Shown piece after piece: positions 22,351-37,800 of a stretch of DNA of 64,000 nt. Position 1 is the stretch's first letter; every line of letters begins with the position of its first letter. Position numbers and translations under genes: made by a program. The notes under the pieces were generated by a model. It did no database searches and was not told the DNA's origin. It worked only from the letters and a program-made list of their open reading frames with translations. The stretch comes from Heliopora coerulea (lineage: Eukaryota; Cnidaria; Anthozoa; Scleralcyonacea; Helioporidae), in NCBI GenBank assembly GCA_030142905.1, contig JASJOG010000100.1:631001-695000 (forward strand), in the 5' to 3' direction.

Positions 22351-25300
22351 CTACCAAAAATGAAGGTCACTTGCTTAACACTGATATGACTACCGGCAAA
22401 ATTATAGGCCAGCCACTTAGCTCCACAACATGGTACATTTGATTCACTCGTGTAGATACGGACGTTATAGGATTTATGAGCTGGACTTGAGTCCTATTTT
22501 CAAGATTCAAACTCGAGTCTCATTTCCTTATGACTCGGACCTGAGACTAGGCTTGGGCATTATAACTTACCCCGTTCTTTACTAAACTATAATAACTACA
22601 ATAAACCCCAAAATATTACCGTTTCATTTTTTGTTGCTTTATTTTTTATTACTCTATCATAAATCTTGAAGTCACGAGATATTCATCTCGCAGCACACAT
22701 GTCCATCAATCGAACCAGCACGCATTTGTAACGTTCATTCTTCAGAGGCTCGGTAGCACAATGGTTAGAACGTCTTGCCTGTTATCTAAATGTTTCGGGC
22801 GCGTGTCGCCGGTAAGATCTCTGAGATCATATGCACGCGCATGACACAAACGCGTAACAATCCAATTTACGCGAAGAACAATCATCACGAAGAACGATCG
22901 TAAGCGACAGTCGCATCGTGAAGATTAGGCCTTTTATATGGTCAGATAGGATGAAAGAAACTGGTAGAAACATTACAAAAATTTATCCAGGAATACTGAT
23001 TGGTAATCTCCGAAAAATATTGATGACATAAGCTCTTACCTCGAAAAAGAATGAATTGTAGATGCACAAGAATATTATTATCGACTTTCAAAGGGGTAAG
23101 ACAGTTTCATCATTTAAAATTTCAAAGCTGAATACCATGATAAGCCCCCGGTTCAAAAGCATAGAAAAAATAAGCTGCCAGCTTCGATTAAGCCCCCTTC
23201 CCTGATGTGGGAAGTTTTACTCATTACCAGAGATATATTTTATATAGAAATGTAGGCACTAAGCGACAACGTTCTGTGAAGAAAGTCCTTTATCTGATAG
23301 TCGGTAGATTTAAGCGTCCGCGTAATATTTTTATATTATTACGAATTATTAGTAATTATTTATATTATTACGAATTATTAGTAATTATTTATATTATTAC
23401 GAATTAATGTGTTTATTTATAATATAAATAAACACACCTTTGAATTATACCTCCTACATAGCCCCCCTTCTAATAATCCTCCGATCAAAAAGAGAACACT
23501 GAAAAATAAGCTCCTAGTGGGATGAACAGGGAAAATACGGTATTTATCCTCCTTATCTAGTTCCGTTCTCTTTGAGACCAGTATTTTGAATGAAGGAACT
23601 TCTCTTTCTTGGCGGTCAGATTACTAGTTTGTTACCAAAGCGAATTTTACCTGCTCAAGTGACCCATGAGATATTTCAGAGTGGCGTAGTGTGCGTGAGG
23701 TAATTCAGCCAAAGCAAGTCCAATTGCTTCGATTTTCTCATTTTCGTCTAGTTCTTGAAACAAAAGCAGAGATATCAGCATGTAGGTACAACACGCGAAA
23801 GATTAAAGATGAGCGCGGTTGCCTGGTGGAAGGGAAGAGAATATTAAAGGCCCGTTTACACGTGCGATTTTCCAAGTTGCATTTGTCATCCTGGAGTATA
23901 CAATAAATCCATGAATCATTTAATATGAACCATGCAAGATATCCGCCCATGATTCACTCCAGTTTGTCCTCGATGCTCCCGTCAATTTAATACACACTCC
24001 AAGATGTCAATTGTGAGGCAAAAATTTGTAAGTGTAAACCGTCCTTAACACATGTATATACTGAGATGTCTTACGAAATGGGAAATGCTCAAAATGAAAT
24101 TAGAAAAAAAATTGGTAGTCATAGGCTGCCATAGAGATCCAATGTTGGTAGGAAATTACTTCTTTCAGTATACTAACCTTTTGAAATTACAGATTTGGCA
24201 GCCAACAACTCTTTTTATACAAGCCGATGTCGTTGATACACAAGTGTAAAAATTATATTTGTTAAACATCGTGGTATCGCAGATTCCGCTTCTCTCTTCT
24301 ACAGTGATGAACTGCATGAAATACTTATAAATGTTTATTCCTCATGCAATCTGCTCCAGATACAAAAACTCAAACAAAAGTGGTCCAAAACAGTAAAGCA
24401 TATTTGGCTGGTGTTTAGCGTTGCACGTGTGTTAAGCCTGAGGTCAGCTAAGTCCACTACTGTCTTTCCCAAAAAATGTTGGTAGCATAGTATTTACAAG
24501 AGAAATTTTTTCATTATAATCTGACACTGCCAAAGTCACCCGAAAAATGTTGACTCAAGCGGGATTTGAACTCGCACTCTTGGGATAACGGTCCGCCGCT
24601 CTACCTTTTGAGCTATCGAGTCCACAGGGATTGGAGGCGAGTTTTTATTCGGAATCCCGAAGATGCGAGTTCAAATCCCGCTCAAGTCAACATTTTTTTA
24701 GTTGACTTCGGCAGTGTCAGATTACCATGAAAAAATTTCTCTTCATGTATCGCTGAGGATGATTCTGAAATAGTATTTACAAACCTGGCTACTATAATGC
24801 CGATAACTGTTTTTCATTTCGTCAAAACATACGAAAACTGGCGACATTTGGCGATTATTCACTCGAAAAAATGTCAAAGTTCTTTGGAACTTCATTAGGC
24901 CCCTGTATTACCACGCACACGTAGACGAATTACACCTCGATTAATACTGTGAATAATATAAGTCTTTAAAACCTACTAAGCAGCACGAAATATCTAGTGC
25001 AAGTGAATAAATTAAGTACTTACTGACTGCTTCGATGAATTTTGTGTATGTTTCAAATGTTACAATTGGTAATGGCAACATGCGAAAGTAAAGCTTAAGA
25101 GCCCCAGCAATTATGTTGATGTCGTCGAACCTGGAGGAACTTAGATCCACGTAGTCTCCTGGAAAAAATAACCAACGACTGTCAGTACTTTGACAATAGC
25201 AAATGTCAACTTTACGTAAAGCCATTGTCCACTTCGAGCGTGAAATTGTATGGAATACAGCCAGGCGAAATATAAGATAATGTTTATGTACAGAATAGGC

Positions 25301-28300
25301 TCTTACCAGCTTTAGAGGAAAACATGACAAACACAAGTAATCTTGGACCTTCTTCACATTTAAAATATAAGTATATACTAATTATTAAATGAAGTACCTC
25401 AGGATTCTGAATTTAACCCAAACCTTGTAAAATAGCCTTTTGCGATTTTCAGCTCAGACTGATTACAGCAAATGAATAAGGTTAACTATTTTTTACGATC
25501 CAGCCGGGACCAGTTGCTAAAAATGCAGCTTTTACGTCTGCAGCTGGGAATTGAACCTGCGACGCTACGAATCTATTGCAGCGCTCTGCCAGTTGAATGA
25601 CGTTGCCGTTCCCAATAGCTTGGTCGCTAGTTCTGTATTTATGATGGTAATGCTGGTGAAGCTGTGAGGGGGGTACTGGTGGCACAGTGGTAGTACATGT
25701 GACCCTCGCCACTGTGACTGAGGCTCCATTTCGGCTCAGTGTAGTTATCTGATTAAAGTTACTTTGGTTACATGTGAGAAAAATGTTGTCCAGTTTTACT
25801 CTACCAAGTAGTGCAGGTTTTCTCCGGGTACTCCAGTTTCTTCCTGCAGTAACATTGAACCCACGAGGGTTGGCCCTTACTGGACCTCCAGGGAGAGCAG
25901 CTTAGGGTTATCCATTATAAATGAAGACACCTTGCCTTTACACTTTAACTTTACGCATATTCAAGGAATATTTGCCAATTACTCTCGATTACATTGGAAT
26001 TTATATTTGATAAGGGAAATTTTCGAGAATCAAAATCTCATATTTTAAGAACCAACTGGGACCAGTTGCAAAAAACATATCGAACTCGCGACTCTGGAAT
26101 CAATCGAATCAAGTGTAGCGCTCTACCAGCAGACCTAACGAAGGCCGTTACCCAGACCGTGGCCACAAGCTCTACATTGGTAATGATGTTAATGACGATC
26201 CATTTCATGTGGTCGAGTGAAAATGCCAAATATCCATAAAATAATAAAAGTCGGGTTCAGACCGAGAAGAGTTAAAATGTTCGCACTTTTTATTACTAAT
26301 TTTCCTGACTATTAATCCTGTCGGGCCAAATTTCCCCAGCTGGGGGGAGTAAACCGGAGAACCAGTAGAAAACCTACAAAGTTCGCCAAACAGTTGATAA
26401 ACTCTTCTCACATGCGATCAAACATCCAATACACCCACCATATGGGCAGGATTTGAATACTTGACCTTAGTGGCAAGAGCAAGTCGCTCTGACTATTAAA
26501 CAGCCCAAACCCTGTACGACAAATATATTAATAAATTTAAATAAAGAATTTTTACCTTTATCAAATAGATTTTTGAGGGCTTCAATGTCATCCGCAAATC
26601 CAGAAACTCTGTAGATTCCCTCCCCAGTCATTCCTGAAAAAGTAAAGGAGAAGTACATATGGGAAAGGAGGAATATCGCGGCAACTGTTTCCCTTTAAAT
26701 AAACAGATTACGACTAGTAGTAAACCGTATCTGATCATGGCTGATTCCAGCTCATAGCCAAGCTGAGTTCGTAGCCAACCAAAAAATGACGCAAGTGACT
26801 GTTGACCGGCCGACCAACCGACTAACGGAATTTTTGACCCAGGTCCCCAGTGACTATGTATGGACCCACAGGAACTGAATGATGGACTTAAAGATTGACT
26901 CGATCAATGATATCGACAACACACCATTTACAACTCTTTTTTCAAACAGTACCTCTTTTTTCAACCTCTTGGACACACAGCTCCACGATTTGAGGAACTT
27001 TAGTGTTGTGGGCTTTAACGAGTGTCGTTAGATCAACTCCAAATACTGAAAGAAAATATTAAACACAACGTCATAAGTCGAGAAGGTGATCGTACGTGTG
27101 CTTGTAGTGCTGTGGTTTTATAGCATTTTACAACGAAATGACGCACCTCGTTTTATGAGCTTTTTGTCTGGCTGACAATTATGTCCTTTAAGTCTTGCAA
27201 TACACTGCTTGTGGGCATTATACCCGCAATCTGGAAATCATGTGTTAAGAAAAGAAATAAGTTTTTCTCTTTGCAAAGCAGATAGAAAAAAGAATACAAC
27301 AAACCTTGACACTTGTGTCCCTGCTGTTTGAGGCCCCACAAAAAGTTCTTGCAAAAATCGCACCAGTAGAAACCTTTGTAAGTATGAACCTTAAATTCAA
27401 AAGCATCATAAAATGAGACTAACTTTTGCCAAGAGAAAATAAATAGACATACAAACTGAACTTCAAGCTGATTGAATAAAATCACCAAAAAGGATCGCGC
27501 ATCTCTATTAAAGTTTTAAAGTTCATGTTTCTGGTTGTGCAGTGTAAATGTTTGACATTCATGAGGGAGAAATACCAAAGAAAACTGTCGTTGAACTAAG
27601 GATGAAAAACTTATCATTTAGAGAATGTTCCTGCTTTTCCATACCGGTCTATTTAAGTAGTGTGACTTTGCACCGTTGTTTTGGGTTCGGATTTTTTCCC
27701 TTCTCGGACACTCGCACACGCTCCAAATGTTCCTACGGCGTTGTCAAATTATCAGGTTAATTTGCGGGTAAACAGATGGCTACCCTGCTTTGTTGTTGCC
27801 TCGAACATTTATCAAATACGATGATTTTTAACGCAATATGAAGCCACAACAAATTTTAAGCATTGTTCACAAATAGTCTGTCGCACGCAATGACTTTTCG
27901 TGGAACATACATCGCATAAACTCGTCGTTATAATCAACAAAACACCCAGATGAACTGCAACAACAAAGCACTTTTAACCGTAGCACAGTGAAATGTCCAT
28001 CATACAACTTGTCTCGCGACTTGACTCGTCATCCAATAAAATACGCATTTAAACCAGTCGCATCCTCGGTTATATTTCGCATGACTGGCAAAAGATAACG
28101 TCTTTGTTTCTTTTGCTGCTAATGGCCTAACACTCCACACTCAACCAAATGCAACGTCACAAATTCAGTCTCGACGAAAGAAATTTCTCGCTGTAACAGT
28201 ATCTTACAAGTTAGCAAATTTTATTTGCTGTCATTTTCTTTTATCCGCGAGTCACGCTCAAGGGCCCTTTGATTCTCTGCATTTGTCGAATCGATAAGAC

Positions 28301-28827
28301 TCGACGAACCTCCTGTGATTTAGAGGAGTTGCAAGGGACAAGACTGGGACAGAATAGAGTATTTGTCGAATCAAATTTTCCGATATGCTGTGTTTGGAGA
28401 TTTTCCCCTAGTATATCGGACAATTTACACGTAGCAATTTGAATCCAGCTTTCACCAGGGCATTTTCGCCTACTCGCTGACATCGCGAGTCCTTTACCTC
28501 CTTGAAGGACCTAGTTGCCAAGGCTTTGAGTCAGGTTTATTCATCACAAATAACCGCATACAGAATTTTACCAGTGAATAGTGAGCTCGTGAAACAGAAA
28601 ATTTTGCTATCCAGCCAGGTACTGAATAATCTAGATGTTGAAAAAATATCCAGCCGGTGACCAGATAGTTTCAAAAAGTTTGTAGCATTAAATCTTTACA
28701 GGCAATTTCAAAACTTTACCTCAAAAAATTATAAACCTTGGTGAAATTTGACAAATGCCGGATAACTATTCCTTCTCATGAGCCTCATTAACCCAGTATG
28801 TATAATGTATAAAATATACAATACACA

Positions 28828-28859
<32 letters not shown>

Positions 28860-31800
28860 TAAATATATATACATTATCGAATATAAATAATATACAATAC
28901 ATAATATCTAAAATATATATATAATCTATGACATATATATTTCTCACAAAATTCCACAAAAAAGATTTTATTTCTGCTACTTGTGTTATAGCACGGGCTA
29001 AAAACTGAAACTTGGCAATCAGGTACATTGTAATACGGTTGGATGCCGGATAGTGAAATAAATCACTGCCTGGCTGAATAATTAACCTGGTGCATTTTTA
29101 ATAGCCCCACAGGGCCATTGATTACCTTAAACTTGTGTTCTTTAGTATATGACGAAGCTTTAACGCTCTGTCTCTTATCAAAGCTCATTCTTCGTTGTTC
29201 TGCCTACAAGAACGTCAATAACCACAAAAAATTACAAACATCATTCACTAAAACTAAGGGATATGCTCCATGATTTGACCAATATGAAGTCACAGTGCAC
29301 ATTTCTCTGTACTCGAAGAATTTTGGAAATGTTGCCACTTTTTCGAGCTTCCCACAGATGATATTAAATTGTCAAGAGTGTGAGACAACTGCCAAAATGA
29401 AGTTTAATTTAAATTAAATAAATTTCGCTAAAGGCGTGAAAGGTGTGTGGCTCTTTGCGCCTTCACATGGATCACAAGTTTCATCAACAGTTGATGCCGA
29501 CCTGAAATAAATTAAAACTACTGACAAGCAAATATGGTGGTCAATGAACTTGCGCGATGAGCTCTCGTTCTCAGATAAACTGACGCTCATGCGACATCCT
29601 CAATGTTCACCCACTTTCCTTACGGCGATGCCGCTGACCAGTTTATCATGCAGCAGATTTTTTCTTTCCATTTTGATGTAAGGCTGCTACATTATCTTTT
29701 TCGTACTACTCTGACATGCACATAGAAAAAATACCTTGTAAAACATATTGTTAAGATTTAATAAACTGGACAAAACAACAGGGAAATATGACATAAAAAG
29801 CGGTCGCCCGTTGTGACGTAAGTCAGGGTGCAGCAAATACCTGAAAGAAAGTTTCAGGCCACGGGACACCGTACAGGTAAATTTGGAAGCTCTTGTTCTA
29901 ACCTCTGCTTCCCATCGAAGTCCTAGAAGGACAATGTTGAGGGGGCTTACTCCCTCAAAAGACATATGTCAACCAAATTTCTGGTTCTGTAACATTTTCT
30001 CGTAAAATGAGACCATAACATTATGAATGTGGAATTTCTTCGAAAGTGAATGCTGGCATGTCACCAATTCATTCAAGCACGATGACTTTGGAGACATTCA
30101 CCAGAAGTCCATTCAAACATTCAACAGTCATGGCTCAGAGTATTTTGTGTTGTTATGATTTCAGTTTGCAATGTCTCGCTATGGCTGAGACTAAAACTGT
30201 TGTCAGAGTACATCACAACATTCAGTAGTTTTCCCACCAAAATAAGGGGTAAGCGCTCCCTTAGCAGCATTTCAGTGGCACTTTAAAGGTTCCGAATCCT
30301 TTACACTTCATTATGAACTAATGTAACGTATTAAACATACGGATTTTACCGCTTCTTTCCTATCTTGTTCATTTACAACAGACACCTTCCTCAATGATGC
30401 TTGAGACGTTCGTTCAGGAGCTACCGGGGAATTATTCAAAGATGCATCCAGCATCATTGTATCAATGTAATCCTTGGCGTTTGATTCAATGTGCATTGCT
30501 ATCAGGCCGTCCTCCACCAGGTCATTCAGCGTTTCAAATCTTTTCTCGGCTGTCATCAATAAAAAGCAATACAATGTTTTCATGTAATAAAACCAACGGA
30601 TAAAAACAGATTACGAAAGTTGATTAAATTTTCTGTAATTTGCATAACGGTAATAAATATCTCCAATATTCGTAATCCACGATATAAATTATATGTATAT
30701 TGTGAGCGTTCAACCAGTTAACTCATAACACTCTACAGCAAAACGCGCTGATGTAGTGGTGCAACTATGACGTAATACATACGAAAACAGTTTGACAATT
30801 AAAAACCGCAACAAAATAAAGATTTCGAGCTGTTGCTATGGAAATAGTTACGTTTCAAAACGCCCGCTGATTACCGTTAATTCGAAAAAGTGTTCGGTGA
30901 CCCTCATTCATTCTCCCTTTAAACTTTTTCTCATGGCAGGGACAATCAATGAATCAGTTATAAAATTTCTGAAGATCCTCTTCTTTTAAAAGTGAGGGAC
31001 AGGATTTTTCCACATGAAACAATAATTGACAAAAGAGAAAACCCGATCAACTTAACTCTTTTAAACTCCATCTATTCGTAATTCACTAAGTCAGAAAAGT
31101 TTTGACGTAAAAGAAATGGGGTCACCGAACTCATTTTTCTACTGATTACACTCGATTGATCGGTACCTCGGAACCATTTTAAAACGTCATTATTGCTACA
31201 GAAAACACTTTACTTCGATGTAGTTTATGATTCTCAGCTGTTTTTTAAATATGATATTTAGTTGTACTTTTCTTCCGAATATTTAAGTGCATGCTTTTGG
31301 GTCTCAAATTTACACGTTCATTTTTTGAGGAACCTGTATCAAACTATCTTAAATGCTATGGTTACCATACTGATTCTTTAAAGGGCGTGGCCAGTGGGGT
31401 GCTTCGAGGACCCGTACTCACTTTATTGGCACCAATTTCCCAGTTCTTCAAAATCCGACGAGAAACTGGTGTTGTGAAGTGGAAAAGAAGAAAAGACCTC
31501 TCCAAAAAATCATTGAAAAACTGATGAAACATTTTCAAAAGCTATGATCAGCAACCACGATATACATTTCCAGGTGCCCACCAAGGCTTTTTCTGTCCTT
31601 GAAATTCACTTTGACGGGTTTCCACGCCTCGTGGCATAATCGAAGAATCTCATCAGTGATGTAGGTAATCGACAGCATTGTTTTCGTAGGGGGTTCCTTG
31701 AGGCCACCCTTATAAATTTTGGGAGGCAACATTTAGAACTAATTAGATGGTACGTCTCAGATATTTGAAACTGTCATCTTGCACTCTCGCTACAAAATAA

Positions 31801-34800
31801 TACATTTGAATCGAACTTTACTGTGCTTTAAGACCGCATTACTTTCCAGGTTTGGGGGGCGGGTTCTCGCGGTTTCAGATTTTTCTAAGGAAAACCTGAA
31901 CCCACTAAGCTCTACAAACTTTTACGCCACTTCATTTAGATTACTTGAGCTCAGTTTGTGGATGGAATATATGCCAACTGATTCCTTTTGTATCTTGCAA
32001 GTCGTTCGAATTACTAAGTTGTCTACATTTTGGGACTTCGTTCTCTTCTAACATTCTATCTTTAGTAAAACAGGTTTGAGCTCTAAAACGCTGTGCAGTA
32101 CGTGTATCTTACCTACGTAATGCATTCCATCGTAATAAAGTCTAAAATTCTTGGTTTGTTTGCCAAACCTGACCAAAACAAAACACATGAAAAGACCTTG
32201 AGATAACACTGAGATGTTCTTCTGAACTGGCGCCCAAATCTTGATCATAAACAAGCAATTCTGTAGGTAACCGTGTTCAATTGAGGGTCTTTGTGGGCCA
32301 TGGGGTACTTTTAATACCAAAGATATCCAGTAATACAGTTCAGAATTAGCAACTTCCTATACTTATCTTTCAAACATGATTAGTAAAACGTAGCCGTATG
32401 CATAAAAGATTGCATTAAAAAGAGCTGTTGTTTTTGGAGAAGTCTATGGTGTACTGTACCAATTGGCGGGTATAGTAGCCTGTTTCATCGTAATTTCATG
32501 ATTAACTGACATCGTGGACGTCAACTTGAAAAACTGAGTTGACTTGAGAGAGATTCCAGTCTGCATCTTAATGTTTCCGGACCGCTGCTGTACCAGTTGA
32601 ACTACCAAGCCAACTGGGAATAATATTCTCGTAGAATGCGATTTACAGAAAGTACTCAAAAGATTCTTGCGACAACATAAGGCCTATCTATGAGGATGTA
32701 TAGATTTTTGATAGGCTTACACAGTACTTCCAATTAGGGCTACTATGCACCAGGCATTTATTATATTATTAATATCCTCGCTAAAATTCTCATTTAAGGG
32801 ACACTCCCAATCATACATTGGTTGCCATGACAACCAGTAAAGAGTTGACACAAGTACACAACCACGGACAGTACCTCATTGATAATGCAAACGACCCTGG
32901 ACTATTCTGGCTTTCTCTTACTAAATAGCATCCACTACTAGCTGATACAAGACGGTCAGCTTCTTCTCGTGATATCAAGCCATGGAACCTGTGCAAAAGC
33001 AATCGTATTCACAGCGAAAAATCAAAATCTTTTTTGATGATAAAACCCCGATTTAATAAATGTCTTTTGCAAAAATTAACCGAGAGTTTTACGGCAGGTG
33101 CAAGTACGAGGACATTGTTAATACAGCATATTGTACTAGGAATTTCAAAGAATACAAATGCATTGAATGATAATTGAACGTTCGTTATTGAACGTTATCC
33201 AGAGAAAAACGATTTCTGAGCCCCAGAAGGGGATCGAACCCGCAACCTTCTGATGACCGGTGACACGCTCTAACCATTGAGCCACCAAGACTCAGATGGT
33301 GAGCTAAGGTACAAGTTAGCTCACCATCTCAGTCTCGGTAGCTCAATAATTAGAGCGTTTCACCGGTCATCAGAAGGTTGCGGGTTCGATCCCCGTCTGG
33401 GACTCAGAAATCGTTTATCAGAGAACAGAGCTTGACGAACCTTCGATTACCATTCAAGATATCTCCAAGTTCCCACATTTCCAAAATATACAAATGTACT
33501 CTATGAAATCGACTTTATAGAGTCTTTTTGAGGTTAACCACTGTATGTACTACCAGACGATATCAAATGTTTCACGCCACATACAATGGCCGGTTCCCCT
33601 TATACACCTGCCGAATACAACTACTACAATGCCTTTCGAAATCTTGTTTGTAATGTTAATCGGAGCAATTGCCTTTCCATTCACGTTGGGAATTCATTGT
33701 TAGTATGAAAATGAAAAAATCGCAAAGTGTTCTTGGTAGTTGTATTCAGCTGACCTAGTAACGCGAACTGGCCATTAGCCTGCGTGGCATTCATTCCTTT
33801 TGAGGGAGAGCGGGCTTGTTGCTTACGCGTGTAACCAAAACCAGTCCATTCTCGCTCGCACTTTTGGTTACACCCGCCCTCCCCCACAGAATCGTCTGCC
33901 ACGCATGCTACTATAAAATAGTAAGGGATGGTCAACTACAGCCGGAGGGGGCCAAACTTGGCTGCAACAGGAGGTTCGATGAGCGCAAAATGAAACCATT
34001 GTATTTAGACTTGCGGCCTCACATTAAGGACACGCGAACCATTAATGAGATGTTCACTGGGTTTTGTAGTTGAGTTTGGAAGGTTTGTTCACGAAAGCCC
34101 ACATGATGATCCTTCAGTAAGAGTAGTTTCCCAGGTTAATTCACTGGTTTCCAGGGATGAATTTAGTTACTTTAACCAACGAAATGTGCTGTTCTTAATA
34201 TTTTCGTTGGCTCGTACGGTTACATCCGTTTGTAGCAACCTTTCACCTACAGTAACGTTGGAAATTACCAAGTATCTATTGGCTACCATGTGTGATTTAA
34301 GGAAATTTGCATTGTTCTAACTCAGTATTACTTAATTTTTTATCCTGTTCATTGATTTTGTTTTAGAACTAAGCCCCTGCCCATGTTTCACGATGTGATC
34401 CGACTACTTCTGGTCTATAGCAAAGTATCACAATCATAATATATTCACAAAGCATGTAGAAAATTCATTAAAACTCTGGGACTCACTCTTTTCCATAGTA
34501 ATCAGGTTTGTTACGAATCTGAAAATGGTGAAATTTAGAAGAAAAAGAAATAATTTTAAAGGTTAATTAAATAAATAGTCGATTAAATAAGTAACTAGTT
34601 AAATTAAATAATTTAAACTAGGCTGATCAAAGCAGAAATTTTTGTAGTGAAGACTTTTAAGGGAAACTTAGATATAAAAACTAACCCATTAATAGATCTG
34701 TTGTCTTCAGAAAACCCTTACAGTGACATTACCCAAGACAACTTTCAAAACAGCTATGAATTTTTTTTATCAAGAATTATACTATCAAACTCAAGTCTGA

Positions 34801-37800
34801 GATTGATCTTGATAATGCACCCATCATATACACATATACATACCATATGCTTGTGCATGTATATACAGTACTAAATACAGTATGCGTACATGACACACGC
34901 ATAATCATACATGTACATAGCAGCAACTTACCCCCACGGACTCAACGAACGTTTTTCTTTTATTTCACCCCTCATTATTTTTTGTTTTTATCTAGCATGG
35001 GCATATAAAAACATCAGCTTGCCCACTGTTTATTCTGTTTTTGTCTTTATTTTACTACATACCTATTTCTATTTCCCTTGGGTCACTGGGGGATTAACCC
35101 AACACCGGTTTCCTGATTGTCATTAAAAATAGTAATGACTTCCTTGTTGCTACCTAGTCACTGATTTGTTTATCTTTTCTCATATTTCATTGGTTAAACT
35201 TTTATCACATAAATCCTTTTCATATAAAACCTAGTCTAGTTGCTATTCTTATTTCAGTATACATTTCTTTCTCTGACAAAAGGTCTTTGCTCAAAACATT
35301 GGAATTCTTCAAGATCACTCACAGCAGTTATTGATCTATGCAGTATATTTACACTGTCTACACAGTGTATACAGTTTATGTCTAAACCAGTGTACATGCA
35401 TACATACATCCATACATACATACATACATACATATATATATATACACACACACACACATATATATGTACATATATATCTATATTATATGAAGCACTGTAC
35501 AAGTATGTTAGTAAGGAAGATGCTTTTTATAAAGAGATACATGTATAATAAGAACTGGCTGTTGCTGATAAGCACATGAAGTTCAAAACATTTAATAGTA
35601 AAAAACAGGAAAGAAATCAATGAAAGGAGATGTGGTGGCATGTTTTGGTTGAATCGGTTAGTATGCTAGATGGCAACAAACATGATTATTTCTTTGTCAG
35701 AATCTTCAATAGTACAGAGATACAGTGTGATGTGTTAATAACTTGCTTGCCCAAATACAGCTGCAACGTTCCACTAATAATAATTTGTTCTGTACACTTA
35801 GTCTAATAAATGCACCACATTTGATTTCAGAAATTTCACATCAACAAACCTGAATAATAAGAGAAGTATAATTCAACTGGGTTTTCATTCCTTCCTATTG
35901 ATGTAGGTACGCCTCCATCAATTCTGTGCTAAGTAATGTGTGGGCTTTTTAATGGAGTGAAGTATTTGAAGAGGAAGAGCAAGCAAAATGATCACAATAT
36001 CATTGCTAGAAAGGAAGATGAACATCCTGTACTGTCCTCAAGTTGAAGTACTTGCTTTGCTAACTGCCTTTGGTTTTTATAAATTTTTTGGTCTCTCATC
36101 AGATTGCACACATCCAAGCATAACATTGACAACAAACTTAATTTCCCCACACATGGGTTTAACCTGATCCTGCTAATATGTATCCAGCAATACATGTACT
36201 CATCCCAAGTAAACACTTCACCTGTTTAATTTTCCATTATGTCCTAGCACAATAAAATAATCCAGGTGCACTGTGGTTGGTCTAGGTCCAGCACAGTATT
36301 TTATTTGTATTAATATAATATTATGTACTTTTTTCAGTAGATGCTCTGAATGTTTGGATAAACTGAGCTTTAAAGGGTGGTGTTCAAGACATACAGATAT
36401 TTATTAAAAAGGGACATTCTTTTCAAAATTCAATGTTTTGAAACATAATGACCACACAACATTTGTTCTATTTAAAAGCAGTAATTTCCAACCAATTCAA
36501 CAATCAAACATTCATTCAATTTCTCAATGAAATGTTTGAAGTATTTCAAATTTGTTATCTTCATTGTTAACAGCAAAAAGTTCATCAGTTACAATCTTTG
36601 CATCAGAATCAGCAATGTCCTCAAAAAGATATGGCTGAGAAAACTGTAGACTGGAAATGTACAGCTCAGGCTTCTCACTGAAGTACCCATGTCACATCTT
36701 ATCTCAATCTTATGTTTCATTGTCAGGCATGTTTCATTCTGCTCAATGACAATTTATTACCCCATGCCATAAACTGTTTGCACTTTTGTTTACAAAATGT
36801 GACTTGAAATCCAATTCAAAAACTGCAAAACAAAGGCACAGTGTGTATGAAGAAATGTGGATCCCAGCACAGGGTAACATTGTGAGTAGTAAAAAAGACA
36901 ATTGAGTGGAATTATAGAGAACAATTCATATGTAGTTTGTTTTTTTTTATTATGTACTTGATGATCAGCAAATGATGATCTGTTTTTAACAGGGCATGTT
37001 CCAATACAACATTCAAGACTGGAAACACCACTTCTTAATGCTCCACAAAATAATGTCCTTGAGGTAAAACTTTGGAAAATAAAAAGTGAGTTCTGGGTTG
37101 GACCTACAGGTGCAGGTACAGTACTGTATCTAGTGATGAAAGACTAAGTTGGCAGCCAGTGCAAAGATTCTGAGAGAAGATTGACACAGATGAAAGACAA
37201 GTGTACTCATTTTGACAATGAGTGCAAATAATCATTTCTCTATAAAAAACATCATCTTCCAAAAAGTTAATGAGAGGAGGTAAGTGTTATTACCTTCCTT
37301 TTTACAGTACTACATGTGTTTACAATTTTGCCTGGGGTGAATTTAGCCTTTTACGGTATGTATTATCTGTAAAGAGTAAGTGCTTGGTCAAGAGATCATT
37401 ATTACATGTACACTGTATTTTGGAGTTTCCATGGGGTGGACTATTTGAAGAGGCATTTATTAACCATTTCCTGAAATACAGGATGTGCTTCATTGGAGAG
37501 GTATTTATTTGACAGTGGGTATCTGTTGGAAAAAATAAGTTGAGCTGGGATTTGTAATGAATGAGACCTCTGAATGTATGGAATACAGAAAAATTTAATA
37601 ATTTAGTGACAGCAATACTACAACAAGGCTGAGAAAAAATCTGGTTGTTAAAAATGCTTGAGCAGGAGTCAAAACAAGCAAATTGGGTATAGTGACTATA
37701 GTTACAGGTAAATACTATTATCAACCAAAAAATCATCATAAGGTTAATGTCTCTCAAATAAAAAGTATGGCCAAATCAGGATTACAATTATTATCATTAT

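Noticed and set aside
31535..31732. Extra chimaerin exon on the minus strand
   Set aside because: The frame has no similarity to chimaerin, and the neighbouring exons already join in phase without it.
33330..33410. Functional tRNA gene
   Set aside because: A and B boxes are good, but the anticodon arm does not pair well and an inverted sister copy with SINE-like flank lies beside it.
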